DNA of 64,000 nucleotides from Codonopsis lanceolata (GCA_013146195.2 CM028377.1:170727824-170791823); one strand, 5' to 3'; positions 10,247 through 22,554 are shown, counted from the stretch's first letter. Numbers and translations are program-made. The notes: generated by a model from the letters alone, not told the origin.

Positions 10247-11419
10247 ATGCACGGTTGTAGATCTTTAAATCCTAAGCTGGCAGAATTAAATCAAAATATA
10301 AATAATCTTAGTAAGAATCAGGAAGACCCTGATAATTTGGAAAATCATCCTGTTAATCAAGAACAGTTGAATAGAGAGGATCCTCTAGTTGATCCTCCAA
10401 TGGATAATAACAATAATCAAAATCCTGAAAATCTGTTTCCTCCGGTAAATTTGAATCAAAGAAGGGAAGAACCTGCTGATAGAAATATGGAAGTAGTAAT
10501 CAATCAAAGAACTATAAATTATTATGGTCAACCCATGTTGAATGCAACACCATCATGTTTAGTTTTACCAGAAGCGGTAAGAAACTTTGAACTTAAAGGT
10601 CACTTTTATAATATGTTGCCTTCTTTCCATGGATTGCCATCTGAAGATCCAGTAACTTTTGTTAAGGAATATGATTTTATGACTGAAAATTTTCCGTTAG
10701 GAGGTTTGACTGAAGAGCAAATAAAAATGAAATACTTTCAATGTGCATTAAAAGATGCAGCGAGAAGATGGTTTATGAATTTAGTACCACGAAGTGTTTA
10801 TAATTGGGCTCAATTATATGATTTGTTTATGGGTAAATTTTATCAACATGCATCTCTTTCAGAATATAGAAAAGAAATTATGTCTTTTCAAAATGAACTG
10901 GGAGAGATATTTCATGAAGCATGGGATAGATTTAAAAATTTACTTATCATGTGCCCCCATCATAATCTATCTCAAGATGTGTTAGTAACTCAATTTTATC
11001 ATGCGCCCTTTGCATTGCAAACTATGGTTGATAGAGCAGCCGGTGGCTCTATTAATAGAATGACACCGGCTGAATTAGAAAACTTGCTTGAGATGTTAAG
11101 TGCAAAATCTCAACAGAAAAGTATAAGAGGTGAAAGTAGAAGTTTGTTCCAAGTCCAAGAAAAATCAGATATGCAAGCTCAATTTGAACGTTGGCAATCT
11201 CAAATTCAAGAAGCATGTTCCATTTGTGGATTAAATTCTCATGCTACTAATTTGTGTCCCTTTAGTGCTGTGTATCCTGAACATGTTAATGCAATGAACA
11301 TGTACCCTCAAAGACAAAGGAATGATCCCTATTCCAACACTTATAATCCTGGTTGGAGGAATCACCCTAACTTTTCATGGGGAAGAAATAAAGCCATTAC
11401 AGCCTCAACAATTTCCTAA
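10247..11419 (+). CDS. Athila gag, N-terminal reading frame (version 1)
   Basis: 390 codons from ATG at 10247. The first 90 residues are Asn/Pro-rich and disordered-looking. Residues 115-250 form the retrotransposon Gag core (FHGLPSEDPVTFVKEY, the ARRWFMNLVP helix, FHEAWDRFKNLL). A CCHC knuckle, CSICGLNSHATNLC, lies near residue 330. The frame ends at 11417 because of a frameshift just after FSWGRNK; the true continuation is the overlapping frame from 11322. The same shift is in version 2 (20954), so it belongs to the element and is not an error. Compared with version 2, one codon is missing near 11005 (HAPFAL against HALSPAL). Gag packages the element RNA. Confidence 0.9.
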   Translation: MHGCRSLNPKLAELNQNINNLSKNQEDPDNLENHPVNQEQLNREDPLVDPPMDNNNNQNPENLFPPVNLNQRREEPADRNMEVVINQRTINYYGQPMLNATPSCLVLPEAVRNFELKGHFYNMLPSFHGLPSEDPVTFVKEYDFMTENFPLGGLTEEQIKMKYFQCALKDAARRWFMNLVPRSVYNWAQLYDLFMGKFYQHASLSEYRKEIMSFQNELGEIFHEAWDRFKNLLIMCPHHNLSQDVLVTQFYHAPFALQTMVDRAAGGSINRMTPAELENLLEMLSAKSQQKSIRGESRSLFQVQEKSDMQAQFERWQSQIQEACSICGLNSHATNLCPFSAVYPEHVNAMNMYPQRQRNDPYSNTYNPGWRNHPNFSWGRNKAITASTIS

Positions 11420-13286
11420 GCAAGGGCAGTTGCAGATTGAAGAAGCTCCAAAGTCAGAAGGATCAAACAGTGGACAAACTGCTCTTAACAAATATTTGCT
11501 AGAAACTGTGGAAAAATTGCAAAAAGATCTTGCAAAATATCAAGAAAGGGAAGAAGGAAAGTTCCCTAGTCAGACAGAACAAGCAAAATCTATCACTACT
11601 CTGAGAAGTGCTAGAATCATTGGAGAAGAGGTAAGTAACTCTACTCATTCCACTGATGTGCCTGACAAAATAGATAACTCTGGCAAAAAAGATGAAATAG
11701 ATAAAAGTGAAAATATTCAAGAAAAAGATAAAGAGGTAGACAAAGAAAATTCAAATAAAGAAATTTCAGATAAAGATAAAGTCACTCAAGAAAAAGAACA
11801 AGAGGCAGAACCTCTTGAGGAATCATATATGGCACCACCACCTTATGTTCCTCCAATACCATTCCCTGGAAGACTCATGAAAAACAAGATTGATAAGCAA
11901 TTCACAGAAATTTATAATATGCTCTCCAAAGTGAATATTAATCTCCCTTTGTTTAATGTAATTAAAAATACTCCGTCCTATGCTAAGTTTTTCAAAGATC
12001 TTCACTCTAGAAAACACAAATTTGAAAAGAATGAAAAAATAATTGTTTCTGAAAACGTGAGTGCAGTATTACAACCTGAACTTCCTCCGAAATTAAAAGA
12101 TCCAAGTAGTTTTAATATCCAAGTCTCCTTGGGTAGTTCTAAAAAGATGAAAGCTATGCTAGATTTAGGAGCGAGTATTAATTTAATGCCTTTCGCTATC
12201 TATAAACAATTAGGATTTGGTGAATTGAAACCTACTACTATGTCTTTACAGTTAGCCGACCGTTCGGTAAAACATCCTTTGGGTATAGTAGATGACATAT
12301 TAGTACAAGTTGATAAGTTAATCATCCCAGTCGATTTTGTGGTTCTAGCGATGGAAAGAAAGATATGCACTAACAATGAAGTTCCTATTCTGTTAGGAAG
12401 ACCTTTTATGGCCACTGCTAACACAATGATTAATGTTAAGAATGGTAAATTTTCAATGCCAGTTATGGGTGAAACTGTAGAAATTTCAATTTTTGATGCG
12501 TTAAATAGACCGAGTGACATAAATGCATGTTTCTCAATTGATGAAATTGAAAATCTTACAGCCCAAACCTTTGAAGCAAATTTGAATGATGAATTAGAAA
12601 GAGATGTGTATGTAGAAGTTGATGATAGAACCTTCTCTCATATAAAAACCGACATAGAAGAGTTAGAAAGAGAACTCGGAGAGACAGATGCTAGGAAAGA
12701 AAAGGAAAGATTAGAAGCTCTCAAGAATGAAAGCGAAGATAAGAAAGAGGTGGAAGGTTCCAAATCAGAAATTCGTTCTGATAAAATAGAAGTTGGTGAA
12801 AATGATAAAGAAGAAGTTAAAAATCAAAAATCTGATCCTGATGCAACAGAAATGGATAAAGAAAAAGAAGAGAACTCTAAGGAGGAAGATAAAGAAGAAA
12901 AAGTGAAATCAGAAATTCCTAAGTTTATTCCATCTATTAAATCCCCTCCTGAAGTAGAACTAAAGCCATTACCGTCCCATTTAAAATATGCATTTTTAGG
13001 GGAATGTAAAACTTTACTCGTTATAATTGCTGCGGATTTAATAAAAGAACAAGAATCAAGTATGTTAAAAGTTTTATGGACACATAGAGAAGCTATAGGT
13101 TGGCCCTTAATGGATTTGAAAGGAATTAGTCTTTCTATGTGTATGCATAGAATTTATTTAGAGGAAGGGAGTGAACCTTCTAGAGAAAGACAAAGAAGAC
13201 TTAACCCTCATATGGAAGAAGCAGTTAGAAAAGAAGTGCTTAAGCTTCTTGATGCGGGTATAATTTACCCGATATCTGATAGTTAG
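11322..13286 (+). CDS. Athila gag C-terminus, protease and linker (version 1)
   Basis: 654 open codons overlapping the first gag frame by 98 bp; the usable part starts near 11390. It holds a Lys/Glu-rich charged segment, the sequence APPPYVPPIPFPGRL, then an aspartic protease with active site LDLGASINLMP near residue 285 and LLGRPFMATA near residue 365. A second long acidic coiled-coil-like linker follows, then HLKYAFLGE and the RT entry block HRIYLEEGSEPSRERQRRLNPHMEEAVRKEV. The frame ends at ISDS*, where a short deletion removes the expected aromatic-valine residues before SPVQVVPKK. This full stretch is missing from version 2, which jumps from 12080 to the CACTA sequence. Confidence 0.9.
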   Translation: MIPIPTLIILVGGITLTFHGEEIKPLQPQQFPKQGQLQIEEAPKSEGSNSGQTALNKYLLETVEKLQKDLAKYQEREEGKFPSQTEQAKSITTLRSARIIGEEVSNSTHSTDVPDKIDNSGKKDEIDKSENIQEKDKEVDKENSNKEISDKDKVTQEKEQEAEPLEESYMAPPPYVPPIPFPGRLMKNKIDKQFTEIYNMLSKVNINLPLFNVIKNTPSYAKFFKDLHSRKHKFEKNEKIIVSENVSAVLQPELPPKLKDPSSFNIQVSLGSSKKMKAMLDLGASINLMPFAIYKQLGFGELKPTTMSLQLADRSVKHPLGIVDDILVQVDKLIIPVDFVVLAMERKICTNNEVPILLGRPFMATANTMINVKNGKFSMPVMGETVEISIFDALNRPSDINACFSIDEIENLTAQTFEANLNDELERDVYVEVDDRTFSHIKTDIEELERELGETDARKEKERLEALKNESEDKKEVEGSKSEIRSDKIEVGENDKEEVKNQKSDPDATEMDKEKEENSKEEDKEEKVKSEIPKFIPSIKSPPEVELKPLPSHLKYAFLGECKTLLVIIAADLIKEQESSMLKVLWTHREAIGWPLMDLKGISLSMCMHRIYLEEGSEPSRERQRRLNPHMEEAVRKEVLKLLDAGIIYPISDS

Positions 13287-15449
13287 TCCAGTCCAAGTAG
13301 TTCCTAAGAAATCAGGAATTATTGTCGTTAAGAATGAGAAAGATGAATTAGTTCCCATACGAACTATTACCGGTTATAGGATGTGCATAGATTTGAGAAA
13401 ATTAAATGCTGCAACAAGGAAAGATCACTTTCCTTTGCCTTTTATTGACCAAATCCTTGAAAGATTAGCCGGCCATGAGTATTATTGTTTTCTTGATGGT
13501 TTTTCTGGTTACAATCAAATTCCAGTGGCACCGGAAGATCAAGAGAAAACCACATTTACATGTCCCTTTGGTACCTTTGCGTTTAGAAGAATGCCCTTTG
13601 GACTATGTAATGCCCCAGCTACTTTTCAAAGATGCATGATTTCTATATTTTTTGATTTAGTTGAAAGATGTGTGGAAGTATTCATGGATGATTTCTCATT
13701 GTTTGGAAATTCTTTTGATCATTGTCTAGAAAATCTAACTTCGATCTTAAAGAGATGTTGCGAAACTAATTTGACCCTAAGTTGGGAAAAAAGTCATTTC
13801 ATGGTTAAACATGGAATAGTTTTAGGTCATGTTGTGTCTAACAAAGGAATTGAAGTTGATAAAGCTAAAATTGAAGTTATATCTCAATTACCTCCCCCAA
13901 CTTCAGTCAAGGGTGTTAGAAGTTTTCTAGGACACGCAGGTTTTTACAGAAGATTTATAAAAAACTTTTCAAAAATATGTAAACCTTTATGTAATCTTTT
14001 GGCAAAAGATACCGAATTCATTTTTGACCAAGAATGCTTAAACGCATTTAATTTGTTAAAAGAACAATTAACATCAGCCCTTATTTTAACCAGCCCTGAT
14101 TGGTCTCTCCCTTTCGAAATTATGTGTGATGCTTCGGATTTCGCAATTGGTGTTGTGTTAGGACAAAGGGTTGATAAGAAACCTCATGTGATTCATTATG
14201 CAAGTAGGACATTGAAGGATACACAACTCAATTATACAACCACAGAAAGGTAGATTTTAGCGTTGTGTATGCATTAGAAAAATTTAGATCATACTTGTTA
14301 GGTTCAAAATTATAATATTTTCGATCATGTAGCCCTAAAATATCTTTTGAGTAAAAAGAGGTCAAGCCTAGGCTCATTAGATGGATGTTGTTATTACAAG
14401 AATTTGACATTACTATTAAAGATAAAAGGGAAGAGCGTTGTTGCCAACCATTTGTCTAGGTTGGAATTTTTACCTTTACTTGAGCGTCAATTTCTTAATA
14501 AAATTCTATGAATGAAGATTTCGAATGAACAATTGTTAGCGATTAAAAATAAAGAACCTTGGTATTTGATTTTGTTAACTACCATGTAGCGATATTATTA
14601 ATCTGATTTTGATTTTTATCAAAGAAAAGAAATTTTAAGCGATGCAAAAAAGTATTTTGGGAAGAACCTTATTGATTCAAAATATGTTCGGACTAATTAA
14701 TTAGAAGATGTATTCGAACAAGACAACAAAGTATTATGGCATTCATCGAATACTCTTGTGGTGATCATTTTAGTGGTAACAAAGCGCTAGGAAAATCATG
14801 CAATCGGATTATATTGGCCTACTATTTTAGAGACTCTAAAATATTTTGCAAAACATGTGATAAATGCCAAAGGACTAGTGGAATTAGTAAAAGGAATGAG
14901 ATGCCCTTGCATAATAATTTAGTTGTTGAAATTTTTGATGTTTGGGGTATTGACTTTATGGGTCCTTTTCCAGTTTTTAATGGTTGTGAATATATTTTAG
15001 TTGTTGTTGACTACGTGTCAAATGGATAGAAACCATTGCTACGAAATAATGATGGCCAAAGCGTTGTCAAGTTTTTGGATGATATTTTGCTCGGTATGGA
15101 GTAGCGAGGCGTAATTAGTGATCAAGGAACACATTTCACTAATAGATTGTTTCGAGCCTTAGAAGATATGGTGTAACTCACAGTTAGCTACACCATATCA
15201 TCCCCACTTCGGCCAAGTAAAAGTTAGCAATAGGCAGATAAAAGCGATCTTGAAAAAAGACGTTAGACCAATCGTAAGGATTGGGAACCAAAACTTAAAA
15301 GATGCTCTTTGGGCATATTGAACTACTTATAAAATCAATAGGTATGAGTCCATATCAAATGGTGTATGGAAAAGCTCATTTGCCGATAGAGATTGAACCA
15401 CAGGCCTATTTTGGGCCATTAAAAGCTCTTAATCTTGACCAAACTTTGG
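13287..15449 (+). pseudogene. Athila RT, RNase H and integrase (version 1, ends at gap)
   Basis: RT reads cleanly at 13291-14253: MCIDLRKLNAATRKDHFPLP, GYNQIPVAPEDQEKTTF, FRRMPFGLCNAPATFQ, catalytic VFMDDFSLFG, then RNase H DWSLPFEIMCDASDFAIG and HYASRTLKDTQLNYTTTER. From 14254 to the gap the frame breaks every 50-100 bases. The twin copy at 30990-32222 reads open over the same stretch, so most breaks here are sequence errors and not decay. Integrase is still visible (CDKCQRTSGISKRNEMP, IDFMGPFPVFNGCEYILVVVDY). The segment stops at GACCAAACTTTGG, where the N run begins. Confidence 0.88.
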
Positions 15450-15549
15450 NNNNNNNNNNNNNNNNNNNNNNNNNNNNNNNNNNNNNNNNNNNNNNNNNNN
15501 NNNNNNNNNNNNNNNNNNNNNNNNNNNNNNNNNNNNNNNNNNNNNNNNN
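15450..15549. other. Assembly gap (100 N)
   Basis: A run of N from mid-line 15450 to 15549, a conventional fixed-size scaffold gap. Sequence on the two sides is not collinear: left is Athila integrase, right is Tat1 protease-proximal sequence already present at 5779. Confidence 0.98.
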
Positions 15550-18385
15550 GAAAAACAGCTTGGATTGGTGGGGATGTCGGGTAATCTTACCAAGTCTGGA
15601 TGGGCCTATCAACGAAACCAAGAAAATGGTGATCACTATGGGAGAGACAACAAATAGACACTTGGGGATAAAAGTATAGAAGATACCTTACTAGCTCGGA
15701 TGAAGAAAACTCGATCCAATATATGCATTTGGGCTTATTGTGTGCCAAAAACCATCGTGACACACCGGCCAAATCCTTAAGTCGGCGGTCATCCCGTTGA
15801 AACATCTCGAGAGAAAAGCTGACCCAATGATGATCGGAAATATACATTTTAGGAATGTGATTATGTTCACCGATTTGGATCTACCAAAACAAGGAATCGA
15901 CCACATTGACGCTCTTCACATCAACGTAGGGGTCATGTAAAAAAGGGTTCCTCGTGTCCGATGAACATCGGATCATCTTTGAATGTATGTCCTACAAGCA
16001 CGTTAGCAAAATTGGGATCAAAGATCTTAGAATAACTCCCTCATCACGCGGTAATAAGGGCATATGACAACACAAGTTGGTGTGTCTTGGGAGTGGTAAC
16101 TTTGATGATGACAATTGGCTTTCATCTTTAGTTGAATTCCAAGTCCTCGATATTCTGTTACTTTTAGTTTATTGTTGGGATGTCCATGGATCCATGGGGT
16201 GAAAGGGTAGCTTCTTCACCTATTAACGTGTCAAGTTCATCCACGATGATCACATAATGATCATACTTCTTGATAAGATCATTGAGAAACAAGAAAAGTG
16301 GTGATATCCCAATCCTCGAGATAGAGCATGACTAAGCTGGGTATCTTCCTAAAGTGGTTTTGAAGTCATCCCCAAGCCATAGTCAACACAAACGAAATGC
16401 CGGAAAGAAAACCACGGTCTTCGAGATATGGTCCCATTAAACATGTTACGAAAAATGAACTATATGTCGGTTTGGGTCTTCGCGAGAAATCAACATAGGC
16501 TTATCAATTTAGTCCAAGATGAAATCAAGGAATGCACTCGCCATTTGGTTTCGGATTCAAACCTACACCAGTCAAGTGGCAAGCTGTCGCCAAGAGAAAT
16601 GTGTGAAAAGAATAAGGCGAGCAGTGAAAAAGCAACCTTACAAGGTCTCCTTACCGCCATCTGAGAAAAACCCTAAATGGGTACTTTAAGACAAGGCGAA
16701 ATAGTTGCCTAACTTATGTTCCCAAAACCGTGCATAGATCGAAATGGTAAAGAGCGTCTGGTTGGGGAGATATTTGAAGATGTCGGTCGCCACCAATGAA
16801 ATGGAAAAGGTTATCTTGGAGCTAAACCGCAAAAAAGTGTTATAGTTGAAAATACATGGACCGTAGACCAAGATAAATGCTTTGGCCTTATGGGTGATGA
16901 CTTTATGGGGTATAGTTTGCTAGGTATGATTGACGAGAGAAATAGCTATGAAGAGCTCCCGGAATTTCAAGCTATTGCCGATAGCCCACACCGAAACTAG
17001 TATACAAGCTGCTTGACCGCTCCTAACAACGGCGGACTTGGTGGACCGTTTTGGATACACCATTCCCCTATTTCCCTTCTTCTCCTCGGTTGGTTACCTA
17101 CCGCCGTTTCATAAAATTGAGGACCTCAATCCCCGGAACCTCAATAGAATATCCAACCATGTAACATAAATTAATAATGAAAATCTTGATGTCTTGGTAT
17201 TCCTTGGTTGCTACCTTTAAAAAACTAATTAACGGGAAATAAATGAAAACATAATAGAACCGAGTTAATAATGAGTTATTTAACAAAATGGACCAAAAAG
17301 ATAAAGAGTACCTAATTGAGCTCGCAAAGTTGGTCAAGCAACGAGAAAGCACCAATCAACGACATCGAAAAAGACTTGCACTATCAATGCGAAATTTGAA
17401 CAATATGAGATCAAGGAGAATCGGAGTAGTTATCTTCGAGGGTCGAAAAAGCTGTATTGATCGGTCTACTTAAATAGTTTTTGAATGTCTTCGCATGGTC
17501 TTACAAAGACATGCAGGTTGGATCAACAATTGTACAACATCGATTCCTACATACTCAAATTCTAAGCCAATTAGCGTAAGCCATAAAATTAAGCAAGAAT
17601 GGTCACTAAAAGTGAAAGAAGAAATCAAGAAAAGCGGCTACACGTCAAGTTCATCCAGAAGTAGTTGAGTACCCAATTTGAATATCAAACATAGTAAACT
17701 AATGGAAAGGTTCGGATCATCGAGACAGCGACCTCAAAATGGTAAGGAAGGGAGATGTTGGGAAAAAACTTCTTTGTCACCTGCAGGGGAACATATTGCT
17801 AATTGTCATCCATTCGGGTTGGGAAAATCTGGGCTACGTACCGAGCACTACTGGCGTGATACATAAATAAGTCGATGTGTATGTGGATGATATGATTGTT
17901 CATTATGATGATACAAATGCGCCCATATCAAAGACCAGAAATTTTTCGAAAGGTTATGAAAACATCGATGAAGCTCAACCCACAAAATAGAAATTCGGGT
18001 CACCAATGGCAAAGTCCTAGGGTTTATGGTAGCGGCGGGGGGTTGAAATAGAACAAAAACTATCATAGACATGCCATAACCAAGGACTCTAGCGGCGTTA
18101 AGGGTTTACTAGGTCGGCGTAATATATCGATTAAATCAGATAGTTGACATCCATGTGTGAGCCACTATTCAAGCTCTGAAAAAGGACAACGGCCGGTCTA
18201 GGATGAAGAATACCGGCTTGCCTTTGAGAAAGTCAAAGGCTACCTTGTTAACCCACCTATGCTAGCTCCCTTCATATTCACAAACCTCTCCTACTATACC
18301 TAGCTGTCACAAACACTACGATGAGGGCTATGCTCGTCAAGAAAGTGAAGATTCCTCGTTGAAAATGTCATTTATTTCATAAGTA
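15550..18385 (+). pseudogene. Second version of Tat1 protease-RT region (probable false duplicate)
   Basis: Collinear with 5779-8827 throughout, including the DIGSS-region, G-patch-like and RT blocks, but with many small indels. Differences cluster at CAG and CTG in version 1, which appear here as CG, CGG, CCG or CGAG (for example GTCAGGCAGTC against GTCGGCGGTC). Part of the RT around 17740-17860 is missing or scrambled. It ends at the same target codon with GGAAG at 18386-18390, then the same Athila LTR. Confidence 0.85.
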
Positions 18386-18390
18386 GGAAG

Positions 18391-19638
18391 TGATAGACGT
18401 ATTTTTTATACGTCTTTATTGGGTACTACATGACTTGGAAATAGTAATTCCACGAGGCTTTTGGCTCTAATATGTGTTTTCGAGCTATATTGTGAGTTTC
18501 GGGGTTTTAGGTGAACTTATGGGATTTATGAAACTTTAGTGAAGATTTCGAGGAAGGGTACAAAGTGCAACATTGGAAAAGATGCGAGAAGAGACAAAAT
18601 GTACCTACGGACCCTAAATGGCCTTGCCTCGCAAGGTAGGCGTAAAGTTGGTCGCCGGAGTGCCCAAGACCTTGCGGATGCAAAGTGAAATCCTCATGCG
18701 GCCGCAAGGTCCCTTAGCCCGACTTACGGGTTTTTCACCGGATTGAACTTCATATTCCCCTAAAACACCCTGGTATAAATAAAGGACGGTAGCCAAAGCC
18801 TAGGGACGTCCAGAAGTGGTTAGGAAACAGCTTTAGCTTAGACTTTAGTTTGTATTACGTAGTTTAGTCATTGTAATTACAGTTTTGGAGATCGATTCAT
18901 GTATTCTTTCATCCTGTTGTTCAGTTAATCTTTAAGGATGAACTAACTGTCCATTAATCTAGGAGGTGGGAGATAACTTGTATCGAATCTATGGCTAATA
19001 TATATTTTTATTCATTCAATTCTTGTTGATCATGATGTTTATCAACCCCTTTATTGTCTAGCTTTGACCAAATGAATGGAATCGCAAGTAATAAAGACCT
19101 AGAGGTGCGGATAGCTGCACGGCCAAATGCATGTGTCGTACACTGGCTCACCATCATGATAAATTGACCTTATCGATGCACGAGAGCGATAAGTTAAGGT
19201 CAGGTTCATATATATGACCTAAGTGACAAATAGAATCCATATGTTCTTGCTCTTAGGATATAGAATTGATGAATTATTTGGGATGGAGACTGAACTATAA
19301 TTTGACAGTCTATATCTATCTTTCGTGAACGAACTCAAGTTATTGAATGATACTTTATCTAAATAAGCAATAGAGTAGATGCAAGTGAAACCCTAATCCT
19401 AGATTTTCCTCCTCCATCAGACCTTTACAACTGTGATTGTTGTGTAGTTTAATTAGATCTATTGTTTTAGTAGAATAATTAGTTTAAATAAAATAAATAA
19501 AAACCCCCCTTAGTTTAAAATAGCTACCGATATTCTTACCATCATATTCTTCTTGTCTCGTGGTTCGACTCTTGCTTCCCAAGATGTTCTACAATAGTCT
19601 TGCACTTGTAAGGAAATAATTAAAATAAGACACGATCA
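18391..19638 (+). repeat. Athila 5' LTR (version 2)
   Basis: 1248 bp, preceded by the same GGAAG and same Tat1 codon as version 1. The central 800 bp (18740-19540) is almost base-identical to 9180-9975. Error-like differences are concentrated in the first 350 bp and the last 100 bp (for example CTCTGTGG against CTCGTGG). Confidence 0.93.
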
Positions 19639-19787
19639 AGTTTTTGGCGCCAGCGAGACAAGCTAGTTTTATGTAGTTAGTTTGTTGGTAGCGTTGTTTT
19701 AAATTCAGCTTTTATAAAAATAAAATACAAAAATATTTTTATTTCTAGTTTTTAGTTGTTATTTGTTTTATTTGCTTTTGTTAATTT

Positions 19788-21624
19788 ATGCACGGTTGTA
19801 GATCTTTAAATCCTAAGCTGGCAGAATTAAATCAAAATATAAATAATCTTAGTAAGAATCAGGAAGACCCTGATAATTTGGAAAATCATCCTGTTAATCA
19901 AGAACAGTTGAATAGAGAGGATCTCTAGTTGATCCTCCAATGGATAATAACAATAATCAAAATCAAAATGCTTTCCTCCAGAATTTGAATCAAAGAAGGG
20001 AAGAACCTGCTGATAGAAATATGGAAGTAGTAATCAATCAAAGAACTATAAATTATTATGGTCAACCCATGTTGAATGCAACACCATCATGTTTAGTTTT
20101 ACCAGAAGCGGTAAGAAACTTTGAACTTAAAGGTCACTTTTATAATATGTTGCCTTCTTTCCATGGATTGCCATCTGAAGATCCAGTAACTTTTGTTAAG
20201 GAATATGATTTTATGACTGAAAATTTTCCGTTAGGAGGTTTGACTGAAGAGCAAATAAAAATGAAATACTTTCAATGTGCATTAAAAGATGCAGCGAGAA
20301 GATGGTTTATGAATTTAGTACCACGAAGTGTTTATAATTGGGCTCAATTATATGATTTGTTTATGGGTAAATTTTATCAACATGCATCTCTTTCAGAATA
20401 TAGAAAAGAAATTATGTCTTTTCAAAATGAACTGGGAGAGATATTTCATGAAGCATGGGATAGATTTAAAAATTTACTTATCATGTGCCCCCATCATAAT
20501 CTATCTCAAGATGTGTTAGTAACTCAATTTTATCATGCGCTTTCGCCTGCATTGCAAACTATGGTTGATAGAGCAGCCGGTGGCTCTATTAATAGAATGA
20601 CACCGGCTGAATTAGAAAACTTGCTTGAGATGTTAAGTGCAAAATCTCAACAGAAAAGTATAAGAGGTGAAAGTAGAAGTTTGTTCCAAGTCCAAGAAAA
20701 ATCAGATATGCAAGCTCAATTTGAACGTTGGCAATCTCAAATTCAAGAAGCATGTTCCATTTGTGGATTAAATTCTCATGCTACTAATTTGTGTCCCTTT
20801 AGTGCTGTGTATCCTGAACATGTTAATGCAATGAACATGTACCCTCAAAGACAAAGGAATGATCCTTATTCCAACACTTATAATCCTGGTTGGAGGAATC
20901 ACCCTAACTTTTCATGGGGAAGAAATAAAGCCATTACAACCTCAACAATTTCCTAAGCAAAGGCAGTTGCAGATTGAAGAAGCTCCAAAGTCAGAAGGAT
21001 CAAACAGTGGACAAACTGCTCTTAACAAATATTTGCTAGAAACTGTGGAAAAATTGCAAAAAGATCTTGCAAAATATCAAGAAAGGGAAGAAGGAAAGTT
21101 CCCTAGTCGATGTAAGCAAAAAAGCAAAATCTATCACTACTCTGAGAAGTGCTAGAATCATTGGAGAAGAGGTAAGTAACTCTACTCATTCCACTGATGT
21201 GCCTGACAAAATAGATAACTCTGGCAAAAAAGATGAAATAGATAAAAGTGAAAATATTCAAGAAAAAGATAAAGAGGTAGACAAAGAAAATTCAAATAAA
21301 GAAATTTCAGATAAAGATAAAGTCACTCAAGAAAAAGAACAAGAGGCAGAACCTCTTGAGGAATCATATATGGCACCACCACCTTATGTTCCTCCAATAC
21401 CATTCCCTGGAAGACTCATGAAAAACAAGATTGATAAGCAATTCACGGAAATTTATAATATGCTCTCCAAAGTGAATATTAATCTCCCTTTGTTTAATGT
21501 AATTAAAAATACTCCGTCCTATGCTAAGTTTTTCAAAGATCTTCACTCTAGAAAACACAAATTTGAAAAGAATGAAAAAATAATTGTTTCTGAAAACGTG
21601 AGTGCAGTATTACAACCTGATTGA
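19788..21624 (+). pseudogene. Athila gag (version 2), truncated by CACTA sequence
   Basis: ATG at 19788 as in version 1. A one-base loss near 19920 breaks the first frame; the readable part is 19940-20956, with Gag core and CCHC knuckle. The element frameshift follows at 20950, then the charged segment at 20980-21610. A second small difference at 21107-21121 (CAGACAGAAC against CGATGTAAGC) shifts the frame again. Reading stops at LQPD where homology to version 1 ends (12079) and unrelated CACTA sequence starts. The protease is therefore deleted in this version. Confidence 0.88.
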
Positions 21625-21799
21625 ACATTTCATATTTCACATTTTACAAAAAAAATTAAATCTAAAATCAAACATTTAAAACAACTCAAGTTTAAGCATT
21701 TCATTCAAAAGTCATTGTCGATGTGTCTGATTACATGAAAGTGTAGAGAATGTTAAGAGTCTCCAAGTGATTAACAAAAGGCACTGTCTAACTGTCAAA

Positions 21800-21992
21800 C
21801 TACACAGACGTTGGTGAAGGTTGTTGGGCTCTAAGTGACCGAATTTCCTCTTGCATTAGCTTGAAATCAGCTTTGATTTTCTCCATTTCCGCAGCATTGT
21901 CAGCTTGTATTTGTTTTTGAATATCTTCCCTCGCTTGTTCTACTCTTTCACAAGGAAACTTGACACCATCGTCATGCGGAGGAACTACCAAC
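21800..21992 (-). pseudogene. Terminal exon with coiled coil, possibly CACTA-encoded protein
   Basis: A good acceptor (TTTTCTTTCAG on the minus strand) precedes 21992. The exon reads VGS/VVPPHDDGVKFPCERV, then a heptad-like charged helix with EQAREDIQKQIQADNAAEMEKI, and a stop at 21800-21802. Plant CACTA transposon proteins often end in such coiled coils, but I could not find upstream transposase exons with catalytic motifs, so the assignment is tentative. It is antiparallel to Athila. Confidence 0.4.
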
Positions 21993-22554
21993 CTGAAAGA
22001 AAATTAGATTATCTTACTATGACAGAGAAGGAAGGAAGAGTCACAGAGGTGAGAAACATATCAATAATATTATTATTCCAATTGTTTCATTACATATGCT
22101 GATGCGTATGCGAAAGCTTGAATTAACAAATTTGTTCCAGTTTTTTTGGACAGCCCTATGGCTGAACCAAACCCTCCAAAACAGCCCAAAAACAGCCACA
22201 AAAAACTCACGAATTAAACTCACACATGAAGATTACTTACGGGATGGAAATTATGATAGTTTATTCTGCAAAATTCAAACTAACAACTAAACTGTCCAAG
22301 GTAAATTCAAACAGCAACAGGCTGTCCCGAAGTCACTCAAACAGCCCAAAACAAACTTTTGCGCAATCAGCTGCTACAGTAATGCTGGAGGCATTTTGTA
22401 TGAAGGGCCCTAGTGATGGTTTAGTTGGCAGCCATAGAAGTAGATAAACAAATTATATATTAACTTCTAAACAGAGAATTACCACGCATCAATAACCAAA
22501 AAGGGAAGAAAACGACATCTTTAAACTCAGTTGAACAAAGTTGTACATCGGGGG

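Noticed and set aside
10794..10985. Small ORF in the Athila gag region (and its copy at 20328)
   Set aside because: Shadow frame of gag.
12200..12520. Antisense 106-codon ORF over the Athila protease
   Set aside because: Shadow of a conserved protease on the other strand; no motifs of its own.
18391..19638. A second independent Athila insertion
   Set aside because: Same target base, same TSD and same flanks as 8833; explained by the duplicate contigs at the N gap.
22041..22447. Cluster of overlapping short ORFs on both strands
   Set aside because: No start context, domain or splice pattern that I can support.
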